A stretch of 64,000 nt of DNA from Bacteroidales bacterium. GTDB lineage: Bacteria; Bacteroidota; Bacteroidia; Bacteroidales; VadinHA17. Position numbers and translations under genes: made by a program. Each line of letters starts with the position of its first letter. Within the stretch, counting starts at the first letter, position 1. Location of the stretch: positions 33,083 through 97,082 of the forward strand of contig JADKBK010000022.1 in the NCBI GenBank assembly GCA_016715075.1. The letters run 5' to 3'. The notes beneath the pieces were generated by a model that did no database searches, was not told the DNA's origin, and was given only the letters and a program-made list of their open reading frames with translations. Shown here piece after piece: positions 20,081 through 30,500 of this stretch.

Positions 20081-20240
20081 GGCTGTTGAAAAGGCCTCTG
20101 TGATACTCTGTGCACCCTCTGTGCCCTCTGTGTAAGTTCTTAAATATTTGTTACACAGAGAGCACAGAGTCCCGATAGAAATCGGGAACACAGAGAGACA
20201 CAGAGAAAGCCAGGCTGAACCTTTCCCTTTTTCAACAGCC
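20081..20240. repeat. 160-bp imperfect palindromic intergenic repeat
   Basis: The ends are exact 12-base inverted repeats (20081-20092 and 20229-20240, GGCTGTTGAAAA). Inside lies a second inverted pair at 20117-20135 and 20151-20169 (19 bases, one mismatch) built from CTCTGTG-type units, and a small perfect hairpin CCCGAT/ATCGGG at 20171-20186. It fills the gap between the kinase gene and rhaA and contains no gene. The nested symmetry and low complexity suggest a non-autonomous (MITE-like) or REP-like element. It would form a large hairpin in the rhamnose transcript and could lower expression of the distal kinase (inference). Confidence 0.7.
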
Positions 20241-20255
20241 GTGGTAAATATAGTT

Positions 20256-21530
20256 CTATCTCTTTAGAAGAACATCTTTTTCGTACTTAAGGATCTCATC
20301 AATATAATCCTCTCCTACCGGCACCTTGCTTTTGAGACAATAATAATCCCAGACAGCTCCGAAAGGTTTGGATTTCAGCAGTTCAAGCAGGGCAAGCCTT
20401 TCGAAATTTTTACCCTGATCTTCGTATTTCACTAACTTTTTATGGGGTTCCAGCAGAGCATACATAAATGCCATTTGTGCAGAGCGTGTACCAATAACAT
20501 AGGCTCCTATCCTGTTCAGGCTGGCATCAAAGAAATCGAGTCCCACGTTTACCCTGTTGAGTGCATTGCACCTTACAATCTCCTGGACGATAAGCAGCAA
20601 TTCCTCGTTAAATGTGACAACATGGTCGCTGTCCCAGCGCACACCACGGGTCAGATGAAGCAGTATCTCGTCAACAAAGTGAAGAATGGAGGAGATTTTA
20701 TCACCTACCTGCTCAGTGGGATGAAAATGACCATTGTCAAGAGTGATCATAATATTGTTCTGAAGGGCATATCCAAGGTAGAAATCATGTGAACCAACAA
20801 CCATTGATTCTGAGCCTATTCCAAAAAGCTTGCTCTCAACAGAATCTTTAAGGTGTTTTTTCGGATATTTCACGGCGAAGATCTCGTCGAGGGATTTTTT
20901 AAGTTGTTTCCTGAGTGCATTCCTGTCAACAGGAGTATCTTTTGAACCATCGGGGATCCATATATTGTGCACAGTTGGTGTTCCGAGCTGTTTACCCATT
21001 TCAGCACCGATTGCCCTGCAACGTTTTGTGTGTTCCACCCAGAACTTCCTTATCTTTTCATTTTTGCTTGAAAGGGTAAAGCCGTCATCTGCATTGGGAT
21101 GTGAAAAACATGTACAGTTAAAGTCGAGTCCGATGCCTCTCTTTTTTGCCCAATCGATCCAGCCCTGGAAATGCTTTGCCTCAATCTGGTCACGGTCAAC
21201 GAGCTTGCCATCAAACTCGCCATAAATGGCATGGAGGTTCAGACGCTGTTTTCCTGGCAGAAGAGACATCACCTTATCCAGATCAGCTCTCATCTGTTCA
21301 ATAGTTTTTGCCTTTCCTGGAAAATTACCTGTGACCTGAATTCCGCCACCACCAAGCTCGGCTCCCGGTTTTTCAAAACCGCCAACATCGTCTGTCTGCC
21401 AGCAATGCAGGCTGATATTTATCTTTTCCATTCCGGCAATAACCTCGTCGGTATCTACTCCAAGAGCTGCATACTGTTCCTTTGCAAGCTTATACGACTC
21501 TTTAATATTTTCTTTCTTCATATCAAACAT
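20256..21530 (-). CDS. rhaA: L-rhamnose isomerase
   Basis: 424 residues, full length for RhaA. Converts L-rhamnose to L-rhamnulose in the cytoplasm using divalent metal. The TIM-barrel metal and substrate motifs are present in order: SLHCWQTDDVGGFE near residue 40, NLHAIYGE near 98, DFNCTCFSHPNADDG near 135, HNIWIPDGSKD near 188, SHDFYLGYA near 246, TLDNGHFHPTEQ near 262, RWDSDHVVTFNEE near 300, and VGLDFFDASLNRIGAYVIGTR near 330. The start could be the third codon after the first ATG (MKKEN, 21521), which fits relatives better. It lies between rhaM and the kinase gene in a leftward rhamnose set. Confidence 0.95.
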   Translation of the reverse strand: MFDMKKENIKESYKLAKEQYAALGVDTDEVIAGMEKINISLHCWQTDDVGGFEKPGAELGGGGIQVTGNFPGKAKTIEQMRADLDKVMSLLPGKQRLNLHAIYGEFDGKLVDRDQIEAKHFQGWIDWAKKRGIGLDFNCTCFSHPNADDGFTLSSKNEKIRKFWVEHTKRCRAIGAEMGKQLGTPTVHNIWIPDGSKDTPVDRNALRKQLKKSLDEIFAVKYPKKHLKDSVESKLFGIGSESMVVGSHDFYLGYALQNNIMITLDNGHFHPTEQVGDKISSILHFVDEILLHLTRGVRWDSDHVVTFNEELLLIVQEIVRCNALNRVNVGLDFFDASLNRIGAYVIGTRSAQMAFMYALLEPHKKLVKYEDQGKNFERLALLELLKSKPFGAVWDYYCLKSKVPVGEDYIDEILKYEKDVLLKR

Positions 21531-21634
21531 TGATTTATATTACACTAAAATTCAGTTTCTGATTTCTATTTGCCACCAAATCAACCTCTCCCCTTTGCTC
21601 AACCTGCATAATGGCAAATGGTTAATGCACATCA

Positions 21635-21955
21635 CTACTTCATATAGAATACCTGCTCCAGAGGAACTGTAACTGGTGAATTATCAGGATTGCTCTCCAT
21701 TATGTCGGCCATATATTTCCACCATTTTTTAACAATTTCTGTTTGTCCCAGATCCTGTGATGAACTTGAGCCTGACTGTTCCTGGTAAGCAAACAGAGTA
21801 TTTGTCTCCTCGTCAAGAAATATCGAATAATTGCAGATCCCTTCATTTTTAAGAAGTCTAACCAGTTCAGGCCAGATTTCACTATGACGCTTCCTGTATT
21901 CCTCTTTGAATCCAGGATATAACTTCATTTTAAAGCCGAATTTCTTTGTTTCCAT
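21635..21955 (-). CDS. rhaM: L-rhamnose mutarotase
   Basis: 106 residues, the usual length. Interconverts alpha- and beta-L-rhamnose to supply the isomerase. The conserved YRKRHSEIWPELV segment (residues 20-32) carries the catalytic Tyr and His, followed by GICNYSIFLDE, LFAYQEQ and the paired Trp in KKWWKYMADIM. The stop of the upstream transporter gene lies 5 bases away, so rhaT-rhaM are co-transcribed. About 100 bases of AT-rich spacer separate it from rhaA. Confidence 0.93.
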   Translation of the reverse strand: METKKFGFKMKLYPGFKEEYRKRHSEIWPELVRLLKNEGICNYSIFLDEETNTLFAYQEQSGSSSSQDLGQTEIVKKWWKYMADIMESNPDNSPVTVPLEQVFYMK

Positions 21956-21960
21956 ATTAT

Positions 21961-22989
21961 TTAGCCTAGTTTAACAACAAATGTAGACAGAATAAGTATC
22001 ATAATGCCAAGTATCAGAACAATGATTGTCTTCTTCTTAACACCTTTCCATTCATTCAGGAAAATACCCCAGATATTGCTAATGGCTATGTTGAGGGCCA
22101 TTAGGATGCTCCATCCGAAAACAGCCATGCTTGCAGGCAGCTTACTCGAGCCCATCCCGAAAAAGTGAAACTGAAGGAACCATAAAACACCCGCAAGGAA
22201 TGTAAAAAACAGGTTGTTCAGAAGAATGCTGCCGGAAACAGTGTAGTAATCCCTGTAAGTTTTATTCTTAATATTGAGATAGCCGCAATAGAACAGGTTT
22301 GTAACAAATCCTCCCAGGAGAATAAATATCAGTGATGGATTTTTCTGGAATAATTCATTTGTACCATGTTCGCGAGCGATACCTTCCAGTGGTTTTGCAG
22401 CTTCAAATCCAAAATTAAAGCATGCACTCATGATACCTGCAAATATTGCGATAAGTATTCCTTTTTTCAGTGCAAATTCTTTTACTGCAGCTTTTTTCTC
22501 CTCTTCGGTCATCTCACTGCTTTTCAGAGCACCTGCATATCCTATTACTGCAATCCCTGCCACAGCTATTGAGACTCCCACAACGGTAAGAATACCTGAA
22601 GTTGTGGAAAAGAGATTTTCACCGTTTATTATAGGCGGTAAAAGGGTGCCAAATGCAGCACAAAGTCCCAGAGCGATACTTTGCCCCAGTGCAACTCCCA
22701 GAAATCTTATGCTCAACCCGAATGTCAGACCGCCAAAACCCCATAGTGCTCCAAAAAACATTGCCATCAGCTTTGCCGACATTGGAGCCTCCCTTATAAT
22801 CGGAAACAATTCACCTTTTGGAACAAAAATCCAGGCGAACAGGATTGGAGCTATCAGCCATGCAGCTACACCCTGGCTAAGCCAGTATGATTCCCATGCC
22901 CATGATTTGACTTTTTTAAATGGCACATAAAAGCTGGCTGCACCAATGCTCCCAAGGGCTATTAACAAGATACCTGCAAGTGGATTCAT
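21961..22989 (-). CDS. rhaT: L-rhamnose/proton symporter
   Basis: 342 residues with about ten membrane helices. The opening MNPLAGILLIALGSIGAASFYVPFKKVK, the WLSQGVAAWLIAP helix, and the FGGLTFGLSIRFLGVALGQSIALGLCAAFGTL stretch are characteristic of RhaT in the drug/metabolite transporter superfamily. It imports L-rhamnose across the inner membrane. It is the first gene of the leftward rhamnose set, facing the GH78 rhamnosidase gene across a 120-base divergent promoter region. A shared regulator is likely but none is coded in the window. Confidence 0.93.
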   Translation of the reverse strand: MNPLAGILLIALGSIGAASFYVPFKKVKSWAWESYWLSQGVAAWLIAPILFAWIFVPKGELFPIIREAPMSAKLMAMFFGALWGFGGLTFGLSIRFLGVALGQSIALGLCAAFGTLLPPIINGENLFSTTSGILTVVGVSIAVAGIAVIGYAGALKSSEMTEEEKKAAVKEFALKKGILIAIFAGIMSACFNFGFEAAKPLEGIAREHGTNELFQKNPSLIFILLGGFVTNLFYCGYLNIKNKTYRDYYTVSGSILLNNLFFTFLAGVLWFLQFHFFGMGSSKLPASMAVFGWSILMALNIAISNIWGIFLNEWKGVKKKTIIVLILGIMILILSTFVVKLG

Positions 22990-23109
22990 ATTTTTTAAAT
23001 TAGACTGAATCGCAATTTAAGAACTTTCATGAATGAAATTCAATTTTCACCATTTTTTTATTCAGACATTTTTCCTAATCTTGATAAATATTTCTAAACC
23101 ATTCAAACT

Positions 23110-25838
23110 ATGAAATCGCTCAGACTAATAATTGCTTTTCTCTGTCTCTCCGGAGCACTCTTCGCACAGGATCTTGCTGTCAGGGATCTTACAGTCGAAC
23201 ATAAAAAAATCCTGTAGGCATTGATATTACCCAGCCCAGGTTCTCCTGGAAAATATCCGGAACAGGTATGAATCTTCTGCAGACTGCCTACTCTATCAGA
23301 GTTGCCAAAAGCCAGAAATTTGCAGCTTCCGATATTGTATGGCAATCAGGGAAAATAGAATCAGGCGAGTCAGTCCTTCAGGATTATAAAGGTTCCGCAC
23401 TTGAATCTGGCACGAGATATTTCTGGCAGGTAATGGTATGGGACAATAAGGGTAAATCATCTAAGTGGAGTGAAACCGCTTTCTGGGAGATGGGATTGTT
23501 GTCGCAATCTGAATGGAAAGCCAAATGGATAGAAATGCCTGGTGATACACTTCGTTACTCTCCCTCACCTCATTTCAGGAAAGAATTCAAGGTTGATAAA
23601 AAGATTGCAAGAGCAAGAGTTTATGTTACATCCCATGGCTACTATGAACTCCATCTTAATGGTAAAAAGGTTGGAGATCAGGTGTTTACACCTGGCTGGA
23701 CTTCATATTCAAAAAGACTCCAGTACCAGGTCTATGATGTGACAACTCAGCTTCTGACGGGTAATAATGCCATTGGAGCTGTTCTTGGAGACGGCTGGTA
23801 CAGAGGAACTTTGCCAAGAGGATGGGCAAACTATGGAAAGAAGCTCGGTCTTCTTATGCAGCTCGGGATAGTTTTCAGTGACGGATCTGAAATGATGGTC
23901 TCAACTGACGAAACATGGAAATCATCTAATGATGGTGCTATCCGAATGAATGATATTTATAATGGTGAAACATATGATGCCACAAAAAAACTTACAGGCT
24001 GGGATCTTTCCGGTTATAATGACAAAAACTGGATCAGCGTAAATACGGCCAACTATGATAACAATAACCTGATCGCCTCAGAAGGAGCTCCTGTCAGGAA
24101 AATTCAGGAGATAAAGCCGGTTAAGATTTTCAGAACTCCAAAAGGACAACTGGTGGTCGATATGGGACAGAATATGGTTGGCTGGCTGAGACTTAAAGTT
24201 ACCGGTCCGAAAGGAACACATGTCACACTCAGGCATGCTGAAGTAATGGATAAATTCGGCGAGTTCTATACTACCAACCTGCGCTCCGCCAAATGTGAAC
24301 TTAATTATACCCTTGCAGGTACAGGTGAAGAGATATATGAGCCACGTTTTACTTTCATGGGGTTCAGATATGTTGAAGTAACAGGATTTCCTGGTGAACT
24401 CACCAGTGAAAATCTTACAGGAATAGTTGTGCACTCAGACATGGCTGTAACAGGAAGCTTTGAGTGCTCAAATCCGCTCCTGAACCAGTTGCAGCACAAT
24501 ATACAGTGGGGACAGAAGAGCAATTTCGTTGATGTTCCGACAGATTGTCCTCAGCGCGATGAGCGCCTGGGTTGGACAGGTGATGCACAGGCATTCTGCA
24601 GGACAGCAGCATATAATATGGATGTTTCGGCTTTCTTCACCAAATGGCTGAAAGATGTCGCAGCGGATCAGAGAACAGGAGGTGAAGTTCCTGATGTGAT
24701 ACCTGATGTTCTTAATCCAATGGGAAGTGTTTCCATCAAACCTTCAGCAGGCTGGGGCGACGTGGCTGTAATCACTCCCTGGACAATGTACCTGGTGTAT
24801 GGAGATAAGCGACTGCTGAGAACACAATATCCCAGCATGAAGGCATGGGTTGATTATATAAAGAAACAGGCAGGTAACGATTATATTTGGAAGGGTGGCA
24901 GCAAGTATGGAGACTGGCTTTTCTATCATCCTCCGGTAAATAATCATCCTGAACCTGACGGCCAAACAGAACACGACTTCATCGCCACAGCCTTCTATGC
25001 ATATTCTACAAGCATACTTGTTGCTGCTGCAAAGGAACTGGGACATACCGAAGATGAACAGGTATATGGCGCCATATACAATAAGATAAAGGAAGTATTC
25101 ATAAACGAATATGTCACAAAAGCAGGAAGGGTAGGAACCAACTCACAGACATCATATGTTCTCGCACTGATGTTTAATCTCCTTCCCGATAATCTGCGTG
25201 CAAAATCAGCAGGCTTCCTTGTAGAGGATATAAGAGAGAGAGAAAACCATCTCTCCACAGGCTTTCTTGGAACAGTATACCTCTGCCATGTGTTGTCGGC
25301 CTGCGGATATACAGATGTGGCATACGATCTCCTTCTCCAGGAGACATATCCTTCGTGGATCTATCCAGTCAAAATGGGCGCAACCACTATCTGGGAAAGA
25401 TGGGACGGTCAGAAAACCGACAGTACTTTTCAGGATCCGGGAATGAATTCATTCAATCACTACGCTTACGGTGCTATAGGTGACTGGATGTACAGGGTTT
25501 CTGCTGGTATTGAAACCAAAGATCCTGGCTACAAGCACCTGGTGCTTCAGCCCCATCCAACAGAAAAACTGTCATATTCAAAGGCTTCATTTGAAAGTTC
25601 CTACGGAAAGGTAGCTTCGGGCTGGGAGAGAAAGGATAATAAGGTCATTGTAAATGTTACAATCCCTGCCAATTCAACCGGAACAATTGTACTGCCTGTT
25701 GAAACAGCTTCAAAAGTGACTGTCTCAGGTAAAAGCCTTGCTGATAATAAAGCTTTCTCTTCAGTAAAGGCCGGGAATGGAAAATTATATATTGATTCTG
25801 GTTCAGGTAATTATACATTTGAATATTCGGAAGAATAA
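23110..25838 (+). CDS. GH78 alpha-L-rhamnosidase, frameshifted in the N-terminal region
   Basis: About 910 residues when read across one indel. The signal peptide (MKSLRLIIAFLCLSGALFAQ) starts at 23110. The frame breaks at A7 23203-23209; one more A gives VEHKKNPVGIDITQPRFSW, the conserved GH78 opening. Then come the rhamnosidase N-terminal sandwich (LHLNGKKVGDQVFTPGWTSY), a concanavalin-like domain, the catalytic (alpha/alpha)6 barrel with DVPTDCPQRDERLGWTGD and TTIWERWDG, and a C-terminal beta domain. It releases terminal L-rhamnose from pectin, glycoside or polysaccharide side chains in the periplasm. It is divergent from rhaT, so sugar release, uptake and catabolism sit together. Confidence 0.92.
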
Positions 25839-25887
25839 AATAAAGAAAAACTCAGGATTTTAAACCGCGAAGTTCGCAAAGTTTATC

Positions 25888-25930
25888 AAAAAGGGCGCAA
25901 AGCCAAAATTCAGGTTTTGCGCCTTTTTCT
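25888..25930 (+). terminator. Candidate intrinsic terminator after the GH78 gene
   Basis: The arms AAAAAGGGCGCAAA and TTTTGCGCCTTTTTC form a GC-centred stem with a T5 tract, 50 bases after the rhamnosidase stop and just before the DMT transporter gene. The preceding GCGAAGTTCGC is another short palindrome. Similar GCGCAAAG text is common as a dispersed intergenic repeat in this phylum, so it may serve both roles. Confidence 0.6.
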
Positions 25931-25942
25931 AGTCGTCTGATA

Positions 25943-26845
25943 ATGAATATTATAAATAATCATGCCGGTGAATTCGCGGCTTTGCTGACAGCATTCTTCT
26001 GGACAATAACCTCATTGTCATTTGAGACGGCCGGCCGTAAAATAGGGACTATTGCCGTTAATATTCTAAGACTTGTCATAGGCCTTATATTCTTAAGTAT
26101 TTACTCATATATCAGAAGGGGATTGATTCTGCCCACCGATGCAGCTATTGACAACTGGATCTGGCTTGCACTTTCTGGCCTTGTGGGTTTTGTTTTCGGG
26201 GATCTTTTCCTGTTCAAATCATATACAATAATAGGTTCGAGATTCTCGATGCTCATAATGACCCTTGTCCCTCCCATCACGGCATTTTTCGGCTTTTTCA
26301 TCATTGGAGAAAAACTTACTCTTTTTCATGCTCTTGGAATGTTACTCACCTTTACCGGTATTTCAATGGCAATATTCGGCAGGAAAGCCAAAGGTGAAAA
26401 GTTATCTCTGAAGCTATCGCCAAAAGGCATATTATATGCTATCGGAGGAGCAATCGGACAAGCTCTTGGGCTTGTATTAAGCAAGCTTGGTCTAAGGGAT
26501 TATGATCCTTTTGCAGCCACACAGATCAGGATTATTGCAGGGATAGCCGGCTACACGGCACTGGTGACAATACTTTTCCGTTGGGGAAATGTTTCCAGGG
26601 CACTCAGAAACAGGGAAGGAATGGCATTTACCACTCTGGGCGCTTTCTTTGGGCCCTTCCTTGGCGTCTCTTTTTCCCTGATTGCAGTAAAGTACACTGA
26701 AGCAGGCGTCGCCTCAACTATTATGGCTCTTGTGCCGGTGTTCATAATAGTGCCGGCTGTGGTTCTTTATAAAGAGAAGGTCACTCTTGCCGAAATGACA
26801 GGTGCCCTTGTCAGTGTTGGTGGGGTTGCACTCTTTTTTATGTAA
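25943..26845 (+). CDS. EamA/DMT-family transporter
   Basis: 300 residues, ten predicted helices as two five-helix EamA halves. The first half includes GEFAALLTAFFWTITSLSFE and ends around VPPITAFFGFFIIGEKLT. The second starts near GILYAIGGAIGQALGLVLSK and includes VKYTEAGVASTIMALVPVFIIVPAVVL with the following KEK. This is the drug/metabolite superfamily fold; substrates range from amino acids to nucleotides and cannot be told from sequence. It follows the GH78 terminator, and the ArfB-like gene starts 17 bases downstream, so these two are probably co-transcribed. Confidence 0.88.
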   Translation: MNIINNHAGEFAALLTAFFWTITSLSFETAGRKIGTIAVNILRLVIGLIFLSIYSYIRRGLILPTDAAIDNWIWLALSGLVGFVFGDLFLFKSYTIIGSRFSMLIMTLVPPITAFFGFFIIGEKLTLFHALGMLLTFTGISMAIFGRKAKGEKLSLKLSPKGILYAIGGAIGQALGLVLSKLGLRDYDPFAATQIRIIAGIAGYTALVTILFRWGNVSRALRNREGMAFTTLGAFFGPFLGVSFSLIAVKYTEAGVASTIMALVPVFIIVPAVVLYKEKVTLAEMTGALVSVGGVALFFM

Positions 26846-26862
26846 ATACAAAGTTACGCCAG

Positions 26863-27291
26863 ATGATACCAGAAGAGCTTAAAATACGGAATTTTGAAAA
26901 TGAATTTGTCTTTTCAACATCAAGGAGCAGTGGTCCTGGAGGACAGAATATAAACAAGGTGAATACAAAGGTTGAATTAAGATTCAGTGTCACAGATTCG
27001 CTCCTGCTTTCAGATGATGAAAAGGAGCTTATCTGCCAGAAGCTTAAAAATAAGATCAATAAGGATGACGAGCTTATTTTATCAGCACAGTCTGAGCGTA
27101 CACAAATGATGAATAAAACTATTGTTATCGAGAAATTTTATATAATTGTTTCAAAAGCTCTCACAATACCTGCCAGGCGCAGATCAACACGACCAACTCT
27201 TGCATCCAGGGTAAAAAGACTGGAGAATAAGAAGAAGCATGGTTTTATTAAAAAATTGAGGAATCAGTCCGAACAATCCCCGAATGACTGA
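26863..27291 (+). CDS. arfB: ArfB/YaeJ-type peptidyl-tRNA hydrolase (ribosome rescue)
   Basis: 142 residues, the usual length. It has the class-I release-factor GGQ motif in TSRSSGPGGQNINKV (residues 19-33), the strand pair following it, and a C-terminal basic tail rich in Lys/Arg (RSTRPTLASRVKRLENKKKHG), which in ArfB enters the empty mRNA channel. It has no codon-recognition domain. It rescues ribosomes stalled on non-stop mRNA by hydrolysing peptidyl-tRNA. The 286 bases after it are very AT-rich with no gene. Confidence 0.9.
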   Translation: MIPEELKIRNFENEFVFSTSRSSGPGGQNINKVNTKVELRFSVTDSLLLSDDEKELICQKLKNKINKDDELILSAQSERTQMMNKTIVIEKFYIIVSKALTIPARRRSTRPTLASRVKRLENKKKHGFIKKLRNQSEQSPND

Positions 27292-27577
27292 ATCCATCCC
27301 TGTTTTATATTTTTTTACAGAGCAAGGTTAATACAAGATAAATCATTCTCATTCTGGCAGATACAATTCATGCTTATAATTCTTTATGGAATTATTCCTA
27401 TTGTTTGTCAAATAAAAAATTAAGTATTCTATAAATATTTAATTTTGCATTAACTTATGAAATTGAACTTATTTCTGATATCCATAAATATTTGTTTTGA
27501 ATATTTTATGAATATTTTAGGTAGTAATACATATATAAATATATGAATATCAGTTGTAATAAATAATAAATCCGCTA

Positions 27578-30500
27578 TTGAAAAAAATATTATCTATACT
27601 ATATTTTGCAATATTTTCTTCCTTTTTATATGCACAGATACCTCTGGTAATAGAAGGAACTAATATTAATAATACATTTCCCGGATTATGGCAGGGAGTA
27701 AATATACCACGGGATCAACCCACTGCGCTTATCTACAGGAATAACTCTGTTACTTCAATAAATCCCAGCGGGTATATGTTGCAGGCAGGGGATGAAGATC
27801 CTGCAGTTACCAATAATCACCTTGACGGGGAGGTTATAACAGGGAATAAATTCGTATGGAATGGTACAGACATGACGAGTGTTACCCATGGAGTTTTTAC
27901 CGGTTATAATATAAATGCTATTTTAAAGTATAATTATCTTTATAGAGTTCCGCTTGGTTTATTGCGCAAATCAAATGGCATGACAAATACCACCGGGGGA
28001 GTTGCCTATAATATTGTGATAGATCCGATGGTAGGTTTTGCCGCAAAGGGAATGAATAATATTAAAGTATATAACAATACTTTCTATAGCAGAAGGACAT
28101 CCTCGGAGACCTGGAGAGGTCTTGTTGATGTATATACTAATACTGATGGCGGTTTGAATGCACCTTCCCAGGGAATCAAAGTTTTCAATAATATATTTTA
28201 TACGAAAAATCAAATCTATAATATATATATTTACGAGGCTGCCTGTTTAACAGGGTTTGAATCTGATTATAATGTTTTTTATTGTGAATCAGGCACACCG
28301 GTATTTAACTACCTGGGTTCACGGAAAACTTTTGCTGAATGGCAGGCATTGGGGTACGACACACACTCAAGAGTAATTAATCCGAATTTTATAAATACAG
28401 TAGATTTAGTACCGGCCGGCAGATTAGATTTCGGATCAGACCTGGGTGCAGAATGGCAAACCGGATTATCAACAACCGCTGCATGGGTTGCAGGATCAGC
28501 TCCTGCAACTGCCGATCAGAACGGAACCTGGCAGGTTGGTGCACACGTATATTCCACGCAATCAGTAAATGTAACTTCAATCACACTGACAGGAGCCGGT
28601 GGATCCAGCACGATCACTACTGATAACGGAACACTTCAGTTAAGCGCGGCAGTATTGCCTTCAGATGCCACAAACAAAACTGTAACATGGTCGATTATCA
28701 ATGGAACAGGACAGGCAACAATCAATTCGACAGGTCTGGTTACAGCTTTTGAAAATGGGACTGTTACAGCCAGGGCAATTGCAAATGATGGCTCCGGTGT
28801 TTTTGGCACACTGATCATCACTATCTCCAACCAGGCAGTAAGCATAACATCAATATCTGTTACCGGAGAAGGAGGATCTGCAACTATAACGACAACTAAT
28901 GGAACATTGCAGTTGAGTGCAGCAATTCTTCCGGTTAACGCCACAAATAAGAGCATCACCTGGAGTATAAATAATGGCACAGGGCAGGCAACAATTAATT
29001 CATCAGGACGGGTCACGGCGGTTGCCAATGGAACTGTGACCGCAATTGCCACTGCAAACGACGGATCGGGCGTCTCCGGTTCGCTTGTTATTACTATAAC
29101 AAATCAGAGCATACATGTTACAGGCATCACTGTCACCGGAGCAGGAGGAGCAACTACCATTTCCACTGATAACGGGATTTTGCAGCTCACCGCTAATGTG
29201 CTGCCGGCTAATGCCACAAATAAGAACGTTTCATGGAGTCTGACAAATGGCACAGGACAGGCGACAATAAATTCTTCAGGGCTTGTTTCGGCAGTTGCTA
29301 ATGGCAGCGTCACGGCAATAGCAACTGCATTGGACGGATCGGGGATTTCCGGATCACTCGTTATTAACATAACCAACCAGATTACACTCGTTACAGGTAT
29401 TACAGTAACCGGTACTGGCGGAGCCACAACAATTACCACAGATAACGGGACGTTGCAGCTCATTGCCTCCGTATTGCCGGCTTATGCTACCAACAAAAGC
29501 GTGACATGGTCGATTGTAAACGGCACAGGCCAAGCTACTATCAGCTCATCCGGCCGGGTTACTGCGCAGAGCAATGGAACAGTTACAGCGTGGGCAACTG
29601 CAAATGACGGATCTGAAATTTATGGAATTCTGGTTCTGACACTCAGTAATCAGGTAGTACCCGTAACAGGGATTATAGTTACGGGAGCAGGTGGAGCAAC
29701 AATCATAGCAGTCAACAACGGAACACTACAGCTAAGTGCTGCAGTATCTCCTGCAAATGCCAGCAATAAATCTGTTACCTGGTCGCTTGTCAACGGCTCT
29801 GGCCAGGCATCAATCAGCTCGTCAGGTGTTGTTACAGCCATATCTGATGGAACAGTTACTGCCAGGGCAACTGCGGCTGATGGGTCAGGAGTTTATGGTA
29901 CACTTGTAATTACAATTGCCAGTCAGATGGTACCTGTATCAAGCATTGCGGTAACAGGAGCCGGAGGCTCATCAACTATTTCTTCTGACAATGGAACTTT
30001 ACAGCTTAATGCGGCAGTATTGCCTGCCAATGCAACAACAAAAACAGTATCATGGTCAGTAACTAGTGGTACCGGCGAGGCAAGCATTAACTCATCCGGG
30101 CTGGTTACCGCTATAGCAAATGGTACTGTAACTGCAAGGGCGACAGCTAATGATGGATCAGGAGTGTCCGGAAGTCTGGTAATTACCCTGTCAAATCAGA
30201 TTGTGCCTGTTTCAAGCATTTCTGTCAGAGGGACCGGAGGTTCTTCCGCTATTTTTGAGCACAACGAGACTCTTCAACTTATTGCCACAATACTTCCGTC
30301 GAATGCATCTGAAAAAAATGTAACCTGGTCAATTGAGAATAATACCGGTGAAGCTGCTATTGATCCTTATGGGTTGGTTTCTGCAATTTCAAACGGTACA
30401 GTAACAGCAAAAGCTTCCGCTACTGATGGTTCAGGGATTTACGGAACATTAGTTATCACAATTTCAGGACAATTCATACCTGTGACTGAAATCAATCTTG

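Noticed and set aside
28636..29841. Long open frames on the minus strand inside the Big2 array
   Set aside because: They recur with the repeat period, lack signal or domain features and have low-complexity Val/Pro/Ala-rich translations; they are shadows of the repeated + strand gene.
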